From assembly GCA_047601185.1 (NCBI GenBank), contig JASGJS010000001.1, forward strand, positions 1,054,001-1,118,000: a DNA stretch of 64,000 nucleotides, written 5' to 3'. The position numbers and the translations under genes were made by a program. Shown here in pieces: positions 52,719-62,106 of the stretch (the stretch's first letter is position 1; every line of letters starts with the position of its first letter). A model generated the notes under the pieces. It worked only from the letters and a program-made list of their open reading frames with translations. It did no database searches and had not been told where the DNA came from. The stretch comes from JASGJS01 sp047601185. Lineage in GTDB: Bacteria; Pseudomonadota; Gammaproteobacteria; JAURND01.

Positions 52719-52999
52719 TTAATGTGTTACATATTTTAGTGTCTATTTGCATTATCGTCCTCGTGTTGTTACAACGCGGTAAAGGTTCTGATATGGGCGC
52801 CGGGTTTGGTTCAGGGTCGTCGAGCAGTGTGTTCGGCAGCCAAGGCTCTACGCCTTTTTTGGTCAAATTCACCGCCATTCTGGCCTTTATATTTTTCCTC
52901 ACCAGCGCGGTGATGAGCTTTTTAGTCAGTAAACAAATGACGCAAGGGGAAGTGATACCTATCCCTGCTGAGCAAGAAATTCCTGTTTCAAATAGTTAA
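52706..52999 (+). CDS. secG: Protein-export membrane protein SecG
   Basis: SecG is the small accessory subunit of the SecYEG translocon. The 97-residue protein has two membrane helices (residues 3-21 and about 50-69) joined by LLQRGKGSDMGAGFGSGSSSSVFGSQG, the conserved cytoplasmic loop of the family. tRNA-Leu follows downstream, as in E. coli, but about 430 bases of repeats separate them. Confidence 0.94.
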   Translation: MLQLINVLHILVSICIIVLVLLQRGKGSDMGAGFGSGSSSSVFGSQGSTPFLVKFTAILAFIFFLTSAVMSFLVSKQMTQGEVIPIPAEQEIPVSNS

Positions 53000-53079
53000 A
53001 ATTTATAAAATGCGGGCAAGCTAAGAAATGCTTAAAGCTCGAGAATCGCTTGAAGCTTGAGGATTGTAGCTTGAGAATC

Positions 53080-53154
53080 GCTTGAAGCTTGAAGCTTGAA
53101 GCTTGAAGCTTGAAGCTTGAAGCTTGAAGCTTGAAGCTTGAAGCTTGAAGCTTG
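53080..53154. repeat. Heptamer tandem array (gcttgaa)n
   Basis: About 10.7 uninterrupted copies of gcttgaa. Worn copies flank it on both sides (53036-53079 and 53155-53200). It is non-coding, between secG and tRNA-Leu. The arms of the adjoining C4 element also contain cttgaag at their outer ends, so the array may have grown from an element end. Confidence 0.9.
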
Positions 53155-53193
53155 GAAGTTGCGAAGCTTGAGAATCGCTCGAAGTTTGGGAGT

Positions 53194-53361
53194 CGCTTGA
53201 AGCTGGGTGTGGGGCCTTCTCCCCTCGTGGGAGAAGGTGCCGATAGGCGGATGAGGGGAAACGAAAGAAAGGTATTGTTGAAAAGCTTTGATTTATCCCC
53301 CTCATCCGCCGTTGGCACCTTCTCCCACGAGGGGAGAAGGCCCCACACCCAGCTTCAAGCG
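53194..53361. repeat. Family C inverted pair (C4) before tRNA-Leu
   Basis: gcttgaagctgggtgtgggg and ccccacacccagcttcaagc are exact inverted outer arms, continuing into cttctcccctcgtgggagaa and its complement. The loop is about 50 bp. The gap from secG to tRNA-Leu is filled by this element, the heptamer array and their worn edges; no gene was found there. Confidence 0.88.
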
Positions 53362-53430
53362 ATTCTCGAGCTTCAGGCGATCGAGCTTCGAGCAATTCTT
53401 GAGCTTTTCAGCTTCCCGCTAAAAACAAAA

Positions 53431-53515
53431 GCCGGAGTGGTGGAATTGGTAGACACGCTGTCTTGAGGGGGCAGTGGCGAAAGCCGTGTCGGTTCGAGTC
53501 CGACCTTCGGCACCA
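53431..53515 (+). tRNA. leuU: tRNA-Leu(GAG)
   Basis: An 85-base tRNA with acceptor stem gccggag/cttcggc (one G-U pair), anticodon stem ctgtc/ggcag (one T-G pair), loop ttgaggg with anticodon GAG, a short variable arm, T loop ggttcgagtcc and an encoded CCA end. E. coli leuU has the same anticodon and also follows secG. Confidence 0.96.
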
Positions 53516-53526
53516 TATTTTCTTTC

Positions 53527-53572
53527 AACCTCGACGTCCCGCCTACTTGATAGCGGGATCTCATGGGTGTAC
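53527..53572. repeat. Family A repeat, single arm, before nuoA
   Basis: aacctcgacgtcccgcctac, then tagcgggatctcatgggtgt, matching the arm at 10812-10859 almost base for base. It ends about 28 bases before the nuoA start. Confidence 0.8.
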
Positions 53573-53599
53573 TGCTTAACGAGTATTTATCTAGACGAT

Positions 53600-53959
53600 A
53601 TGATGTTAACAAACTACTTACCCGTACTCATCTTTATCGGCATCGGCATTTTATTTGGGATTTTGCCCTTAACGATGGGTTTTATCATAGGCCCCAGGCG
53701 GCCTGACGCTGCCAAAGACTCCCCCTACGAATGCGGGTTTGAGCCTTTCGCCGACGCACGTCTCCCATTCGACGTCCGTTTTTATTTAGTCGCCATTTTA
53801 TTTATTATCTTTGACTTAGAAACCGCCTTTTTATTTCCTTGGGCCGTGTCGTTACGTACCATTGGCCACTTCGGTTTCTATGCCATGTTGATTTTTTTAG
53901 GAATTCTGGTGGTAGGATTTATTTATGAGTGGAAGAAAGGCGCATTGGAGTGGGAATGA
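53600..53959 (+). CDS. nuoA: NADH-quinone oxidoreductase subunit A
   Basis: NuoA is a membrane-arm subunit of complex I next to the quinone site. The 119-residue protein has three membrane helices and the loop PYECGFEPF with the conserved Cys and Glu, then FYLVAILFIIFDLETAFLFPWA. The frame extends upstream through repeat and tRNA sequence, so the ATG at 53600 (or 53603) is used. It overlaps nuoB in an ATGA-type junction. Confidence 0.95.
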   Translation: MMLTNYLPVLIFIGIGILFGILPLTMGFIIGPRRPDAAKDSPYECGFEPFADARLPFDVRFYLVAILFIIFDLETAFLFPWAVSLRTIGHFGFYAMLIFLGILVVGFIYEWKKGALEWE

Positions 53960-54462
53960 TGGCTGAAAAAACCTTTGCAAAATCCGATTTAGTCGATGCC
54001 GAATATCAGGGCTTTTTTACCACCACTGTCGAAAAAATGTTGAATTGGGCGCGGTCGGGTTCCTTATGGCCGATGAGCTTTGGGTTAGCCTGTTGCGCCG
54101 TTGAAATGATGCAAGCCGCGGCAGCACGTTATGATTTAGACCGTTTTGGCGCTGGATTGTATCGTCCCAGCCCCCGTCAATCCGACCTGATGATCGTCGC
54201 GGGCACATTATGTAATAAAATGGCGCCAGCACTGCGCAAAGTGTATGACCAAATGGCTGAACCGCGCTATGTGATTTCGATGGGTTCTTGTGCCAATGGC
54301 GGCGGTTATTACCATTATGCTTATTCTGTGGTACGTGGCTGCGATCGCATTGTCCCCGTCGATATTTACGTTCCCGGCTGCCCGCCCACCGCAGAAGCAT
54401 TAATCTACGGCGTCATGCAATTACAAAATAAAATTCGGGAACAAGGCCGTGGCTCCAACTAG
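53956..54462 (+). CDS. nuoB: NADH-quinone oxidoreductase subunit B
   Basis: NuoB carries the terminal iron-sulfur cluster N2 that reduces quinone. The 168-residue protein has the ligands in GLACCAVEMM (adjacent Cys pair), SMGSCANGGGYY and VPGCPPTAEALIYG. GGAG precedes the ATG, and a second ATG follows directly. It overlaps nuoC by 14 bases. Confidence 0.97.
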   Translation: MMAEKTFAKSDLVDAEYQGFFTTTVEKMLNWARSGSLWPMSFGLACCAVEMMQAAAARYDLDRFGAGLYRPSPRQSDLMIVAGTLCNKMAPALRKVYDQMAEPRYVISMGSCANGGGYYHYAYSVVRGCDRIVPVDIYVPGCPPTAEALIYGVMQLQNKIREQGRGSN

Positions 54463-55117
54463 CATAACCACTTTAACCCAAACCCTGGAACAGCGATTCG
54501 CCGCAACGCTTCTTTCTTTAGTGGTTGATTGTGATGAAATCACCCTGGAAATACCGCCTGAACAGTTGTTAACGGTTTGCCAGACTTTAAGAGACGATCC
54601 CGCTTTTGATTTTCAACTGTTAGTCGATGTCTGCGGTGTGGATTATTTAAAGTATGGTCTGCCAGAATGGGAAACCGAGCAAGCTACCTACAAAGGGTTT
54701 AGTCGAGCCGTCAATAAACAAAATCCGCAACCTTCTGCAGATAAACCGCGTTTTGCCGTGGTCTATCACTTATTGTCGCTCAATTTAAATCAACGGTTAC
54801 GGCTACGTGTTTTGCTTGAAGGCGAATCTCCAACACTGCAGTCCATTGTCCCGATTTGGCCGGCCGCCAATTGGTATGAGCGCGAAGCGTTCGATTTATT
54901 TGGGATTATCTTTGAAGGTCACCCCGATTTACGCCGACTGTTAACCGATTACGGATTTATTGGCCATCCGTTCCGCAAAGATTTCCCCACTATCGGTCAT
55001 GTCGAAATGCGTTATGATGCGACTGTCGGGCGTTGCATCTACGAACCCGTCAGCATTCAACCGCGTAACTTACTGCCTAAAGTGATTCGCCATGATAATC
55101 GAGAATTAATGTCATGA
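54449..55117 (+). CDS. nuoC: NADH-quinone oxidoreductase subunit C
   Basis: NuoC is a peripheral-arm structural subunit. The 222-residue protein ends with the family block YEREAFDLFGIIFEGHPDLRRLLTDYGFIGHPFRKDFP. It starts at GTG. It is a separate gene from nuoD, unlike the fused nuoCD of E. coli. Its stop overlaps the nuoD start. Confidence 0.95.
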   Translation: MAPTSITTLTQTLEQRFAATLLSLVVDCDEITLEIPPEQLLTVCQTLRDDPAFDFQLLVDVCGVDYLKYGLPEWETEQATYKGFSRAVNKQNPQPSADKPRFAVVYHLLSLNLNQRLRLRVLLEGESPTLQSIVPIWPAANWYEREAFDLFGIIFEGHPDLRRLLTDYGFIGHPFRKDFPTIGHVEMRYDATVGRCIYEPVSIQPRNLLPKVIRHDNRELMS

Positions 55118-56367
55118 CTGAATTAAAAAATTATACCTTTAATTTTGGTCCTCAACATCCTGCTGCGCATGGCGTATTACGATTAGTGTTAGAAGTGGAT
55201 GGCGAAACCATCGTGCGTGCCGATCCGCAAATTGGCTTATTGCATCGTGCTACAGAAAAATTGGCCGAAACCAAAGCCTACAACCAAAGCATCGGTTACA
55301 TGGATCGGTTAGATTACGTCTCCATGATGTGTAATGAGCACGCTTACGTGATGGCGATTGAAAAATTGATGGGGATTGCGCCACCGATTCGCGCCGAATA
55401 TATCCGCGTGTTATTTGCCGAAACCACCCGTATTTTAAACCATTTATTGTGGCTGGGTGCACACGCTTTAGATATCGGCGCAGTGACCGTATTTTTATAT
55501 TGTTTTCGCGAACGTGAAGATTTGATGGATTGTTATGAAGCTGTTTCAGGCGCGCGAATGCATGCAACCTATTTTCGACCGGGTGGCGTCTATCGTGATT
55601 TACCCGATAAAATGCCGCAATATCAACCGTCGGTGTGGCGGGATCAAAAAAGAATTGATGGGTTAAATGTCAATCGCAAAGGGTCCTTACTCGACTTTAT
55701 GTGGGATTTCACCGAGCGTTTTCCTAAATTAGTCGATGAATATGAAGCGCTATTAACCGAAAATCGGATTTGGAAACAACGTACCGTTGGCATTGGAGCC
55801 GTAGATGCTGCGAAAGCCATTGCCTATGGTTTCACCGGCCCCATGTTACGAGGTTCGGGTGTCGCTTGGGATTTACGCAAAACCCAACCGTATTCCGTCT
55901 ATGATCAATTAGATTTCGACATTCCAATTGGTAAAGTCGGCGATTGCTATGATCGCTATTTAGTGCGTGTCGAAGAAATGCGCCAATCCAATCGCATCGT
56001 TCGCCAATGCATTGAATGGTTACAAAAAAATCCTGGCCCCGTGATGATAGACAATGATAAAGTGGCGCCACCGAAACGTCCTAAAATGAAAACCGATATG
56101 GAATCACTGATTCATCATTTTAAATTGTTCAGTGAAGGCTATGTGTTGCCTGAAGGCGAAGTGTATACTGCCGTCGAACAACCGAAAGGAGAATTCGGCA
56201 TTTATTTAATTTCTGATGGCGCGAATAAACCGTACCGAATGAAAATTCGTGCGGCAGGTTTCCCGCATTTGGCAGCGCTTGAAGAAATATGTCGGGGTCA
56301 TATGATTGCGGACGTCGTAGCGATTCTATCCAGTTTAGATATTGTATTTGGCGAGATTGACAGGTAA
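55114..56367 (+). CDS. nuoD: NADH-quinone oxidoreductase subunit D
   Basis: NuoD (49 kDa subunit) forms the quinone pocket with NuoB. The 417-residue protein has FNFGPQHPAAHGVLRLVLE (the conserved HPAAHG loop), IGLLHRATEKLAE, YMDRLDYVSMMCNEHAY, and ends DIVFGEIDR. It is followed by nuoE after 4 bases. Confidence 0.97.
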   Translation: MTELKNYTFNFGPQHPAAHGVLRLVLEVDGETIVRADPQIGLLHRATEKLAETKAYNQSIGYMDRLDYVSMMCNEHAYVMAIEKLMGIAPPIRAEYIRVLFAETTRILNHLLWLGAHALDIGAVTVFLYCFREREDLMDCYEAVSGARMHATYFRPGGVYRDLPDKMPQYQPSVWRDQKRIDGLNVNRKGSLLDFMWDFTERFPKLVDEYEALLTENRIWKQRTVGIGAVDAAKAIAYGFTGPMLRGSGVAWDLRKTQPYSVYDQLDFDIPIGKVGDCYDRYLVRVEEMRQSNRIVRQCIEWLQKNPGPVMIDNDKVAPPKRPKMKTDMESLIHHFKLFSEGYVLPEGEVYTAVEQPKGEFGIYLISDGANKPYRMKIRAAGFPHLAALEEICRGHMIADVVAILSSLDIVFGEIDR

Positions 56368-56371
56368 GCGT

Positions 56372-56893
56372 ATGCAAACAGAGTCTAGCTCCTTAATTTC
56401 TGACGCCGCTCGACAAGAAATTGATCGTTGGCTCAAAAAATTTCCCTCCGATCGTAAACGTTCCGCGGTGCTGATTGCGTTAAGATTAGTCCAAGAACAA
56501 AACGGTGGTTGGCTTACCACAGAACTGATGGATGCCGTCGCGGATTATTTAGATTTGAGCCCAATTGCCGTGTATGAAGTGGCGAGTTTTTATTCGATGT
56601 TCCATGTCGAACCTGTCGGCAAATATCGCCTCGATGTTTGCAATAATATTTCCTGCATGTTGCGCGGTTCTCAACAAATCATTGCGCATTTAGAACAACG
56701 ACTGGGCATTGAAGCCGGAGAGACCACCGCAGATGGTCTATTCACACTACATGAAACAGAATGTTTAGCTGCGTGTGTCGACGCACCGATGTTACAAGTC
56801 AATTATCAAACCTATCATGAAAAATTAACACCGGAAAAAGTAGACAATTTATTGGCAGAGATTCGACAGTTGGAGAGCCAACATGCCAAATGA
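56372..56893 (+). CDS. nuoE: NADH-quinone oxidoreductase subunit E
   Basis: NuoE carries a binuclear iron-sulfur cluster in the NADH-oxidising part. The 173-residue protein has VYEVASFYSMFH, then Cys ligands in DVCNNISCML and ETECLAACVDAP. AGGTAAG precedes the ATG; the longer frame overlaps nuoD. It overlaps nuoF by 11 bases. Confidence 0.95.
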   Translation: MQTESSSLISDAARQEIDRWLKKFPSDRKRSAVLIALRLVQEQNGGWLTTELMDAVADYLDLSPIAVYEVASFYSMFHVEPVGKYRLDVCNNISCMLRGSQQIIAHLEQRLGIEAGETTADGLFTLHETECLAACVDAPMLQVNYQTYHEKLTPEKVDNLLAEIRQLESQHAK

Positions 56894-58160
56894 AGTCTGT
56901 TTCCGTACCTTACATTTGGATCAACCCTGGACGTTAGCCAATTATGAAAGTGTCGGCGGCTACAGCCAATGGCGCAAAATTTTACAAGAAAAAATTCCGC
57001 CCGAAGTGATCATTGATGAACTCAAAAAATCGGGTTTGCGCGGCAGAGGCGGTGCTGGTTTCGCGACCGGATTAAAATGGAGTTTCATTCAGCGCAGCGC
57101 TCCTGGCCAAAAATATGTGGTCTGTAATTCCGACGAAGGGGAGCCCGGCACCTGTAAAGACAGAGATATTTTACGCTACAATCCTCATCAAGTGATTGAA
57201 GGTATGGCTATCGGCGCTTACGTTATGGGTGCAACCGTCGCCTATAATTATCTGCGTGGCGAATTTTGGATCCAATTTCAACGTTGCGAAGCGGCATTAG
57301 AAGAAGCCAGAGCTGCAGGTTTATTGGGAAAAAATATTTTAGGCAGCGGCATTGATTTTGAATTACACAATCATTTAGGTGCTGGTGCTTATATTTGCGG
57401 CGAAGAAACCGCTTTATTAGAATCGTTAGAAGGGAAAAAAGGCTGGCCGCGTTTTAAACCGCCTTTTCCTGCCAACTTCGGCTTATACGGTCGCCCCACC
57501 ACTGTCAATAACACCGAAACTTTTGCGTCAATCCCCGTGATTTTACAAAACGGCGCAGAATGGTTTTTAAAATTAGGCCGCCCCAATAATGGCGGTGCCA
57601 AAATTTTTTGTGTCAGCGGGCATGTCAATAAACCCGGTAATTATGAAGTGGGGTTAGGTATACCTTTTGCCGAATTATTAGAAATGGCCGGTGGGGTGCG
57701 CGATGGCCGCCAATTGAAAGCGGTTATCCCCGGCGGAACTTCCATGAAAGTGTTACCGAAAGACATTATCATGAATTTGAGCATGGATTATGACAATCTC
57801 ATGCAAGCAGGGTCCATGTTAGGCACCGCGGCAGTGATTGTAATGGATGAAACCACTTGCATGGTGCGCACCTTACTCAATATTTCGACATTTTATAAGC
57901 AAGAATCGTGTGGCCAATGCACCCCGTGTCGAGAAGGCTGTGGCTGGATGATGCGAATGATGCAGCGCCTGGAAGCAGGTCAAGCCCAACCCGGCGACTT
58001 AGAAAAATTGGAATCGATTGCAAAAGGCATTGAAGGACGCACCATTTGCGCGTTTGGAGATGCCGCGGCTTGGCCAGTACAAGGATTTTTGAAGCATTTT
58101 TATGATGAATTTGAGTATCATATTAAACATAAAAAATGTATGGTATCAGCTACTCCGTAG
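56883..58160 (+). CDS. nuoF: NADH-quinone oxidoreductase subunit F
   Basis: NuoF binds NADH and FMN and carries a 4Fe-4S cluster. The 425-residue protein shows LRGRGGAGFATGLKWSF, CNSDEGEPGTCKDRDI, GAGAYICGEETALLESLEG, and the cluster ligands SCGQCTPCREGCGWM followed by the later Cys in RTICAFGDAA. A gap of 316 bases containing repeat C5 follows. Confidence 0.97.
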   Translation: MPNEVCFRTLHLDQPWTLANYESVGGYSQWRKILQEKIPPEVIIDELKKSGLRGRGGAGFATGLKWSFIQRSAPGQKYVVCNSDEGEPGTCKDRDILRYNPHQVIEGMAIGAYVMGATVAYNYLRGEFWIQFQRCEAALEEARAAGLLGKNILGSGIDFELHNHLGAGAYICGEETALLESLEGKKGWPRFKPPFPANFGLYGRPTTVNNTETFASIPVILQNGAEWFLKLGRPNNGGAKIFCVSGHVNKPGNYEVGLGIPFAELLEMAGGVRDGRQLKAVIPGGTSMKVLPKDIIMNLSMDYDNLMQAGSMLGTAAVIVMDETTCMVRTLLNISTFYKQESCGQCTPCREGCGWMMRMMQRLEAGQAQPGDLEKLESIAKGIEGRTICAFGDAAAWPVQGFLKHFYDEFEYHIKHKKCMVSATP

Positions 58161-58232
58161 CGAGAGACTATCGATATGTTGAGCTGTTTTTTTAAGAGGG
58201 GCTATGAGGATTGAGTCTCTATGAAGATGTGC

Positions 58233-58399
58233 GTGGCGAGCTGTTTCCTTCTCCCCTTGTGGGAGAAGGTGCCCGAATAGGGCGGATGAGGGGTAAAATA
58301 TTAAAACAAAATCAACAAGATATTCCTATCGATTTTGTTACCCCTCATCCGGCCTATCGGCCACCTTCTCCCACAAGGGGAGAAGGCACAGCTCGCCAC
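58233..58399. repeat. Family C inverted pair (C5) between nuoF and nuoG
   Basis: gtggcgagctgtttccttct at the left and agaaggcacagctcgccac at the right are inverted, each continuing into ccccttgtgggagaaggtgc. The loop is about 45 bp. It is the only recognisable feature in the 316-base gap. Confidence 0.88.
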
Positions 58400-58476
58400 C
58401 AATATCTTTGTAGAATTTAAATACCAACAGACTTTAAATAATTGTTTTTGAATTCATTTATTAGACCGAATGACAC

Positions 58477-60804
58477 ATGATCGAATTTGAAATAGATGGC
58501 AAAAAATTGACTGCAGCGCCGGGTACGATGATTATCCAGGCCGCGGACGCCGCCGGCATTTACATCCCGCGTTTTTGCTATCACAAAAAACTCTCCATCG
58601 CCGCCAACTGCCGCATGTGCTTAGTCGAAGTCGAAAAAGCCCCTAAAACCTTACCTGCCTGCGCCACCCCCATCGCCCAAGGCATGAAAATCTTCACCCA
58701 ATCCGAAAAAACGGTCACCTCTCAAAAAACCGTCATGGAATTTTTGCTGATCAATCACCCCTTAGATTGCCCGATTTGCGATCAAGGCGGAGAGTGCGAG
58801 CTACAAGACTTAGCGATGGGATATGGCCGCGGCGTCTCTCGATACAATCAGGGTAAACGCTCCGTCCAAGACAAAGACCTCGGGCCCTTAGTCGCCTCTG
58901 AAATGACCCGCTGCATCCAATGCACCCGCTGCGTGCGCTTTGGAGAGGAAGTGGCAGGATTACGCGAAATGGGCGCAACCGGCCGCGGTGAAGTCACTGA
59001 AATCGGCACTTACATCGAACATACCTTAGAATCAGAACTATCCGGCAATATCATTGATGTATGCCCCGTCGGCGCTTTAACTTCAAAACCCTATCGATTT
59101 ACCGGCAGAGCTTGGGAACTGTTGCAACATCCATCCATTGCCCCCCACGATTGCTTAGGTTCAAACATTTTTTTACATACCCGTGGTGAAGAGTACAGCG
59201 CAATCCGCCATGTAATGCGCGTGGTCCCCCGTGAAAACGAAGCCATCAACGAAGTGTGGTTATCCGACCGAGATCGTTACAGTTACGAAGCGATTGGCAG
59301 CTCAGAACGGTTAACCCAGCCCTTCCTTAAAACAGCAAATGGTTGGGAAGCAGCGGATTGGGACACAGCACTGCAAGCAGTCAAAGACAGTCTGAGTGCT
59401 ATTGCGCCTCAGCAACTCGGCGGATTAATTTCCCCCAACGCCACGCTCGAAGAAGCCTATCTTTTCCAAAAATGGCTGCGCGATTTGGGCTGCGACAATA
59501 TCGATTATCGCTTGCGTCAAGCGCACTTCCCCGTGACATCTTTTGCCCCCACGCTGGGAATGCCGATTGCTGAATTAGAAAATTTGAATGCCGCGTTGCT
59601 CATCGGTAGCGACATCCGTCATGAACAGCCGCTGGCCAATCATCGACTCCGTAAAGCCAATCAAAAGGGCGCAGTGATTCTGAGTGTTAGTCCGATTCAG
59701 TACGACACTAATTTACAGCTCAAGGCGGAATGCTTAGTGGGCGGAACAGCCTTCGTTACGACATTGGCCAATATTTTAAAAACGCTCGTCAGTCTTCAGC
59801 CAGACACCTTATCGTCCTCTTTACAAAATGTATTAACAAACCTTCAGCCGAATGCGACAGAACAAAAAATGGCTGAACAGCTTTTACAAGCAGGCCCTGC
59901 GCGCGCGTTGTTATTGGGTGCCTACGCGATTAATCACCCAGATTGCCATACGATTTACGCCTTAGCCCATAATATTGCGCGGTTGTGTCAGGCTAAACTC
60001 GGGGTGTTAACAGAGGGCGCAAATGCCAGCGGCCTTCACCAAGTCGGCGCGTTTCCAACTTCAGCTGCGGGCTTAAATGTTCGGCAAATGTTTGAAAATA
60101 AATTACCCGCTTATATTTTATTTAATACTGAACCCGAATTAGACTGCGCGCTATCCGGCTTGGCATTAGAAGCGTTGCAGCAAGCCCAACACGTGATCGC
60201 TTTCACCCCATTTAGAAGTGCCCCATTAGAGCAATATGCGACCGTGTTATTGCCACTTGCCACCTTCGCTGAAACCGAAGGGACCTATATCAATGTTGAA
60301 GGCAAATGGCAGACCTTCAAAGCCGCCACCCCACCGCATAATCAATCGCGTCCAGGCTGGCAGGTTTTGGCGCAGTTGAGCCAATACCCTTATGACGACT
60401 TAACATTCCTGCGCAAAGAAATTACTGGTCTCAAACGAGAGGAACCTGTGGCAGAATGGTTAGATTTTACCTTACCGCAACCCTCTACCGCCGTGTACAG
60501 AGTAGGGCAGTGGCCACTCTATCGAACCGATAATCTGGTACGCAGAGCTCCAGCCCTGCAAGCCACTTTAGATCCAGGTGCACTGTCGATTCGCGTCAAT
60601 CCAAAATTGGCCGAACGGTTTAATCTGCGGGATGGCGAAGTGGCAACGATTTCTCAACATCATCAGCAATTACGTTTACCAGTGCGCGTTGATGAGACTG
60701 TCGCCGATGACATGGTGGTGCTACCGATGGGATTGGAAGCGACCGCAGGATTTGGAGAAGCCTTGGGCGAGGTGAGCTTTGTAGAGCACCCAGGTAAGAT
60801 TTAG
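58477..60804 (+). CDS. nuoG: NADH-quinone oxidoreductase subunit G
   Basis: NuoG is the largest peripheral subunit, with several iron-sulfur clusters. The 775-residue protein starts with a 2Fe-2S ferredoxin domain (IPRFCYHKKLSIAANCRMCLVE, ACATP), then the His/Cys cluster NHPLDCPICDQGGECELQD, MTRCIQCTRCVRF, and GNIIDVCPVGALTSKPY, followed by a molybdopterin oxidoreductase-like domain without cofactor. Family D element D3 follows. Confidence 0.96.
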   Translation: MIEFEIDGKKLTAAPGTMIIQAADAAGIYIPRFCYHKKLSIAANCRMCLVEVEKAPKTLPACATPIAQGMKIFTQSEKTVTSQKTVMEFLLINHPLDCPICDQGGECELQDLAMGYGRGVSRYNQGKRSVQDKDLGPLVASEMTRCIQCTRCVRFGEEVAGLREMGATGRGEVTEIGTYIEHTLESELSGNIIDVCPVGALTSKPYRFTGRAWELLQHPSIAPHDCLGSNIFLHTRGEEYSAIRHVMRVVPRENEAINEVWLSDRDRYSYEAIGSSERLTQPFLKTANGWEAADWDTALQAVKDSLSAIAPQQLGGLISPNATLEEAYLFQKWLRDLGCDNIDYRLRQAHFPVTSFAPTLGMPIAELENLNAALLIGSDIRHEQPLANHRLRKANQKGAVILSVSPIQYDTNLQLKAECLVGGTAFVTTLANILKTLVSLQPDTLSSSLQNVLTNLQPNATEQKMAEQLLQAGPARALLLGAYAINHPDCHTIYALAHNIARLCQAKLGVLTEGANASGLHQVGAFPTSAAGLNVRQMFENKLPAYILFNTEPELDCALSGLALEALQQAQHVIAFTPFRSAPLEQYATVLLPLATFAETEGTYINVEGKWQTFKAATPPHNQSRPGWQVLAQLSQYPYDDLTFLRKEITGLKREEPVAEWLDFTLPQPSTAVYRVGQWPLYRTDNLVRRAPALQATLDPGALSIRVNPKLAERFNLRDGEVATISQHHQQLRLPVRVDETVADDMVVLPMGLEATAGFGEALGEVSFVEHPGKI

Positions 60805-60855
60805 CACTAGAGACCCTAAGGGTCGAAGTTCTATAGATGCATAAGTGTGTTTTTC

Positions 60856-61053
60856 GTATCCATTCAGCACATCCTAGGGAGAGCTTGATCTTATAAATAA
60901 GCAGGAGGCGTCGTCCCGGCATGGATGCCGGGATCCAGATTACAAGGATGTAGAGTTTTGCTTCCTGCAGACTGGATCCCCGCATCCATGCGAGGACGAC
61001 GCCTCCTACCTATTCTGAGCTCAAGCTTCCCTTAGGCTGTGCTGAATGGATAC
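60856..61053. repeat. Family D inverted-repeat element (copy D3) between nuoG and nuoH
   Basis: The ends gtatccattcagcacatcct and ctgtgctgaatggatac are inverted; inner parts ggaggcgtcgtcccggcatg and catgcgaggacgacgcctcc are close complements. Length is 198 bp, with the same plan as D2. It ends about 27 bases before the nuoH start. Confidence 0.86.
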
Positions 61054-61080
61054 TGTTTTTCAATCTTTTCGGAGTAAGCT

Positions 61081-62106
61081 GTGCTTGCAACTTTACTATC
61101 AATCCTATGGATAGTGATCAAAATTCTCGCCCTGGTCATCATATTATTGGTGTCAGTGGCGTATTTAACCTTTGCCGAACGCAAAGTGGCAGCTTACATC
61201 CAAAATCGCATGGGTCCTAATCGCGTCGGCATCGCCGGGTTAACCCAACCCTTCGCCGATGTGTTAAAACTGCTCAGCAAAGAAATCATTGTTCCGACCG
61301 CCGCCAGCCGCTACTTATTCTTCATCGCCCCCATTTTAGCGATAGCCCCCGCTTTATCCGCCTGGGTCGTTATCCCCTTCGAGCAAGGCGCCGTGCTCGC
61401 CAACTTAAACGCCGGCGTATTATTCCTCTTCGCCATGAGCTCTTTGAGCGTATACGGCATGTTAATGGCAGGCTGGTCAGCGAACTCTAAATATGCTTTT
61501 TTTGGCGCCTTACGCGCTTCCGCCCAAACCATCTCTTATGAAATTGCCATGGGGTTTGCATTGGTCGGAGTGTTAATGGCAGCCGACAGCATGAACCTGC
61601 AAGAGATCGTGCTCCATCAAAGTGGTGGCATCTTACATTGGTATTGGTTACCGCTTTTACCGTTATTTGTGGTATTTTGGATCTCAGCCTTAGCCGAAAC
61701 CAACCGCGCCCCCTTTGACGTGGTAGAAGGGGAGTCTGAAATCGTCGCGGGTTTTCATGTGGAATATTCTGGCATGGCGTTTGCTTTGTTTTTTCTCGCA
61801 GAATATGCCAGCATGATCCTCATTTCTGCGGTAGTTTCGCTGTTATTTTTAGGCGGATGGCTGTCACCCTTTCAAGGCATTCCCGGCTTAGAAACGGTAT
61901 TTGCCTGGGTACCCGGTTTCATCTGGCTGCTGCTTAAAATTTCGGGGTTTTTATTTTTATACTTATGGATACGCTGGACCTTCCCGCGTTACCGTTATGA
62001 TCAAATCATGTATTTAGGCTGGAAGGTATTAATTCCCGTCGCATTAGTCTGGATCGTGGTGGTGGGGTTCGCCATCCAATTTCATGTAGGCCCTTGGTTT
62101 AGTTAA
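61081..62106 (+). CDS. nuoH: NADH-quinone oxidoreductase subunit H
   Basis: NuoH is the membrane subunit joining the quinone site to the proton pumps. The 341-residue protein has about eight helices, with VAYLTFAERKVAAYIQNRMGPNRVG near the start and the LAETNRAPFDVVEGESEIVAGFHVEYSG loop. It starts at GTG with GGAG upstream. Its TAA overlaps the nuoI ATG. Confidence 0.96.
   Translation: MLATLLSILWIVIKILALVIILLVSVAYLTFAERKVAAYIQNRMGPNRVGIAGLTQPFADVLKLLSKEIIVPTAASRYLFFIAPILAIAPALSAWVVIPFEQGAVLANLNAGVLFLFAMSSLSVYGMLMAGWSANSKYAFFGALRASAQTISYEIAMGFALVGVLMAADSMNLQEIVLHQSGGILHWYWLPLLPLFVVFWISALAETNRAPFDVVEGESEIVAGFHVEYSGMAFALFFLAEYASMILISAVVSLLFLGGWLSPFQGIPGLETVFAWVPGFIWLLLKISGFLFLYLWIRWTFPRYRYDQIMYLGWKVLIPVALVWIVVVGFAIQFHVGPWFS

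Noticed and set aside
53080..53154. Possible CRISPR array
   Set aside because: The unit is 7 bp with no spacers and no cas genes nearby; it is a simple tandem repeat.
53021..53395. Overlapping open frames of 100-130 codons on both strands with repeated SFKLQA or LEARS-like strings
   Set aside because: They are translations of the heptamer array and the C4 repeat; no ribosome site, no domain, and frames exist on both strands as expected for a repeat.
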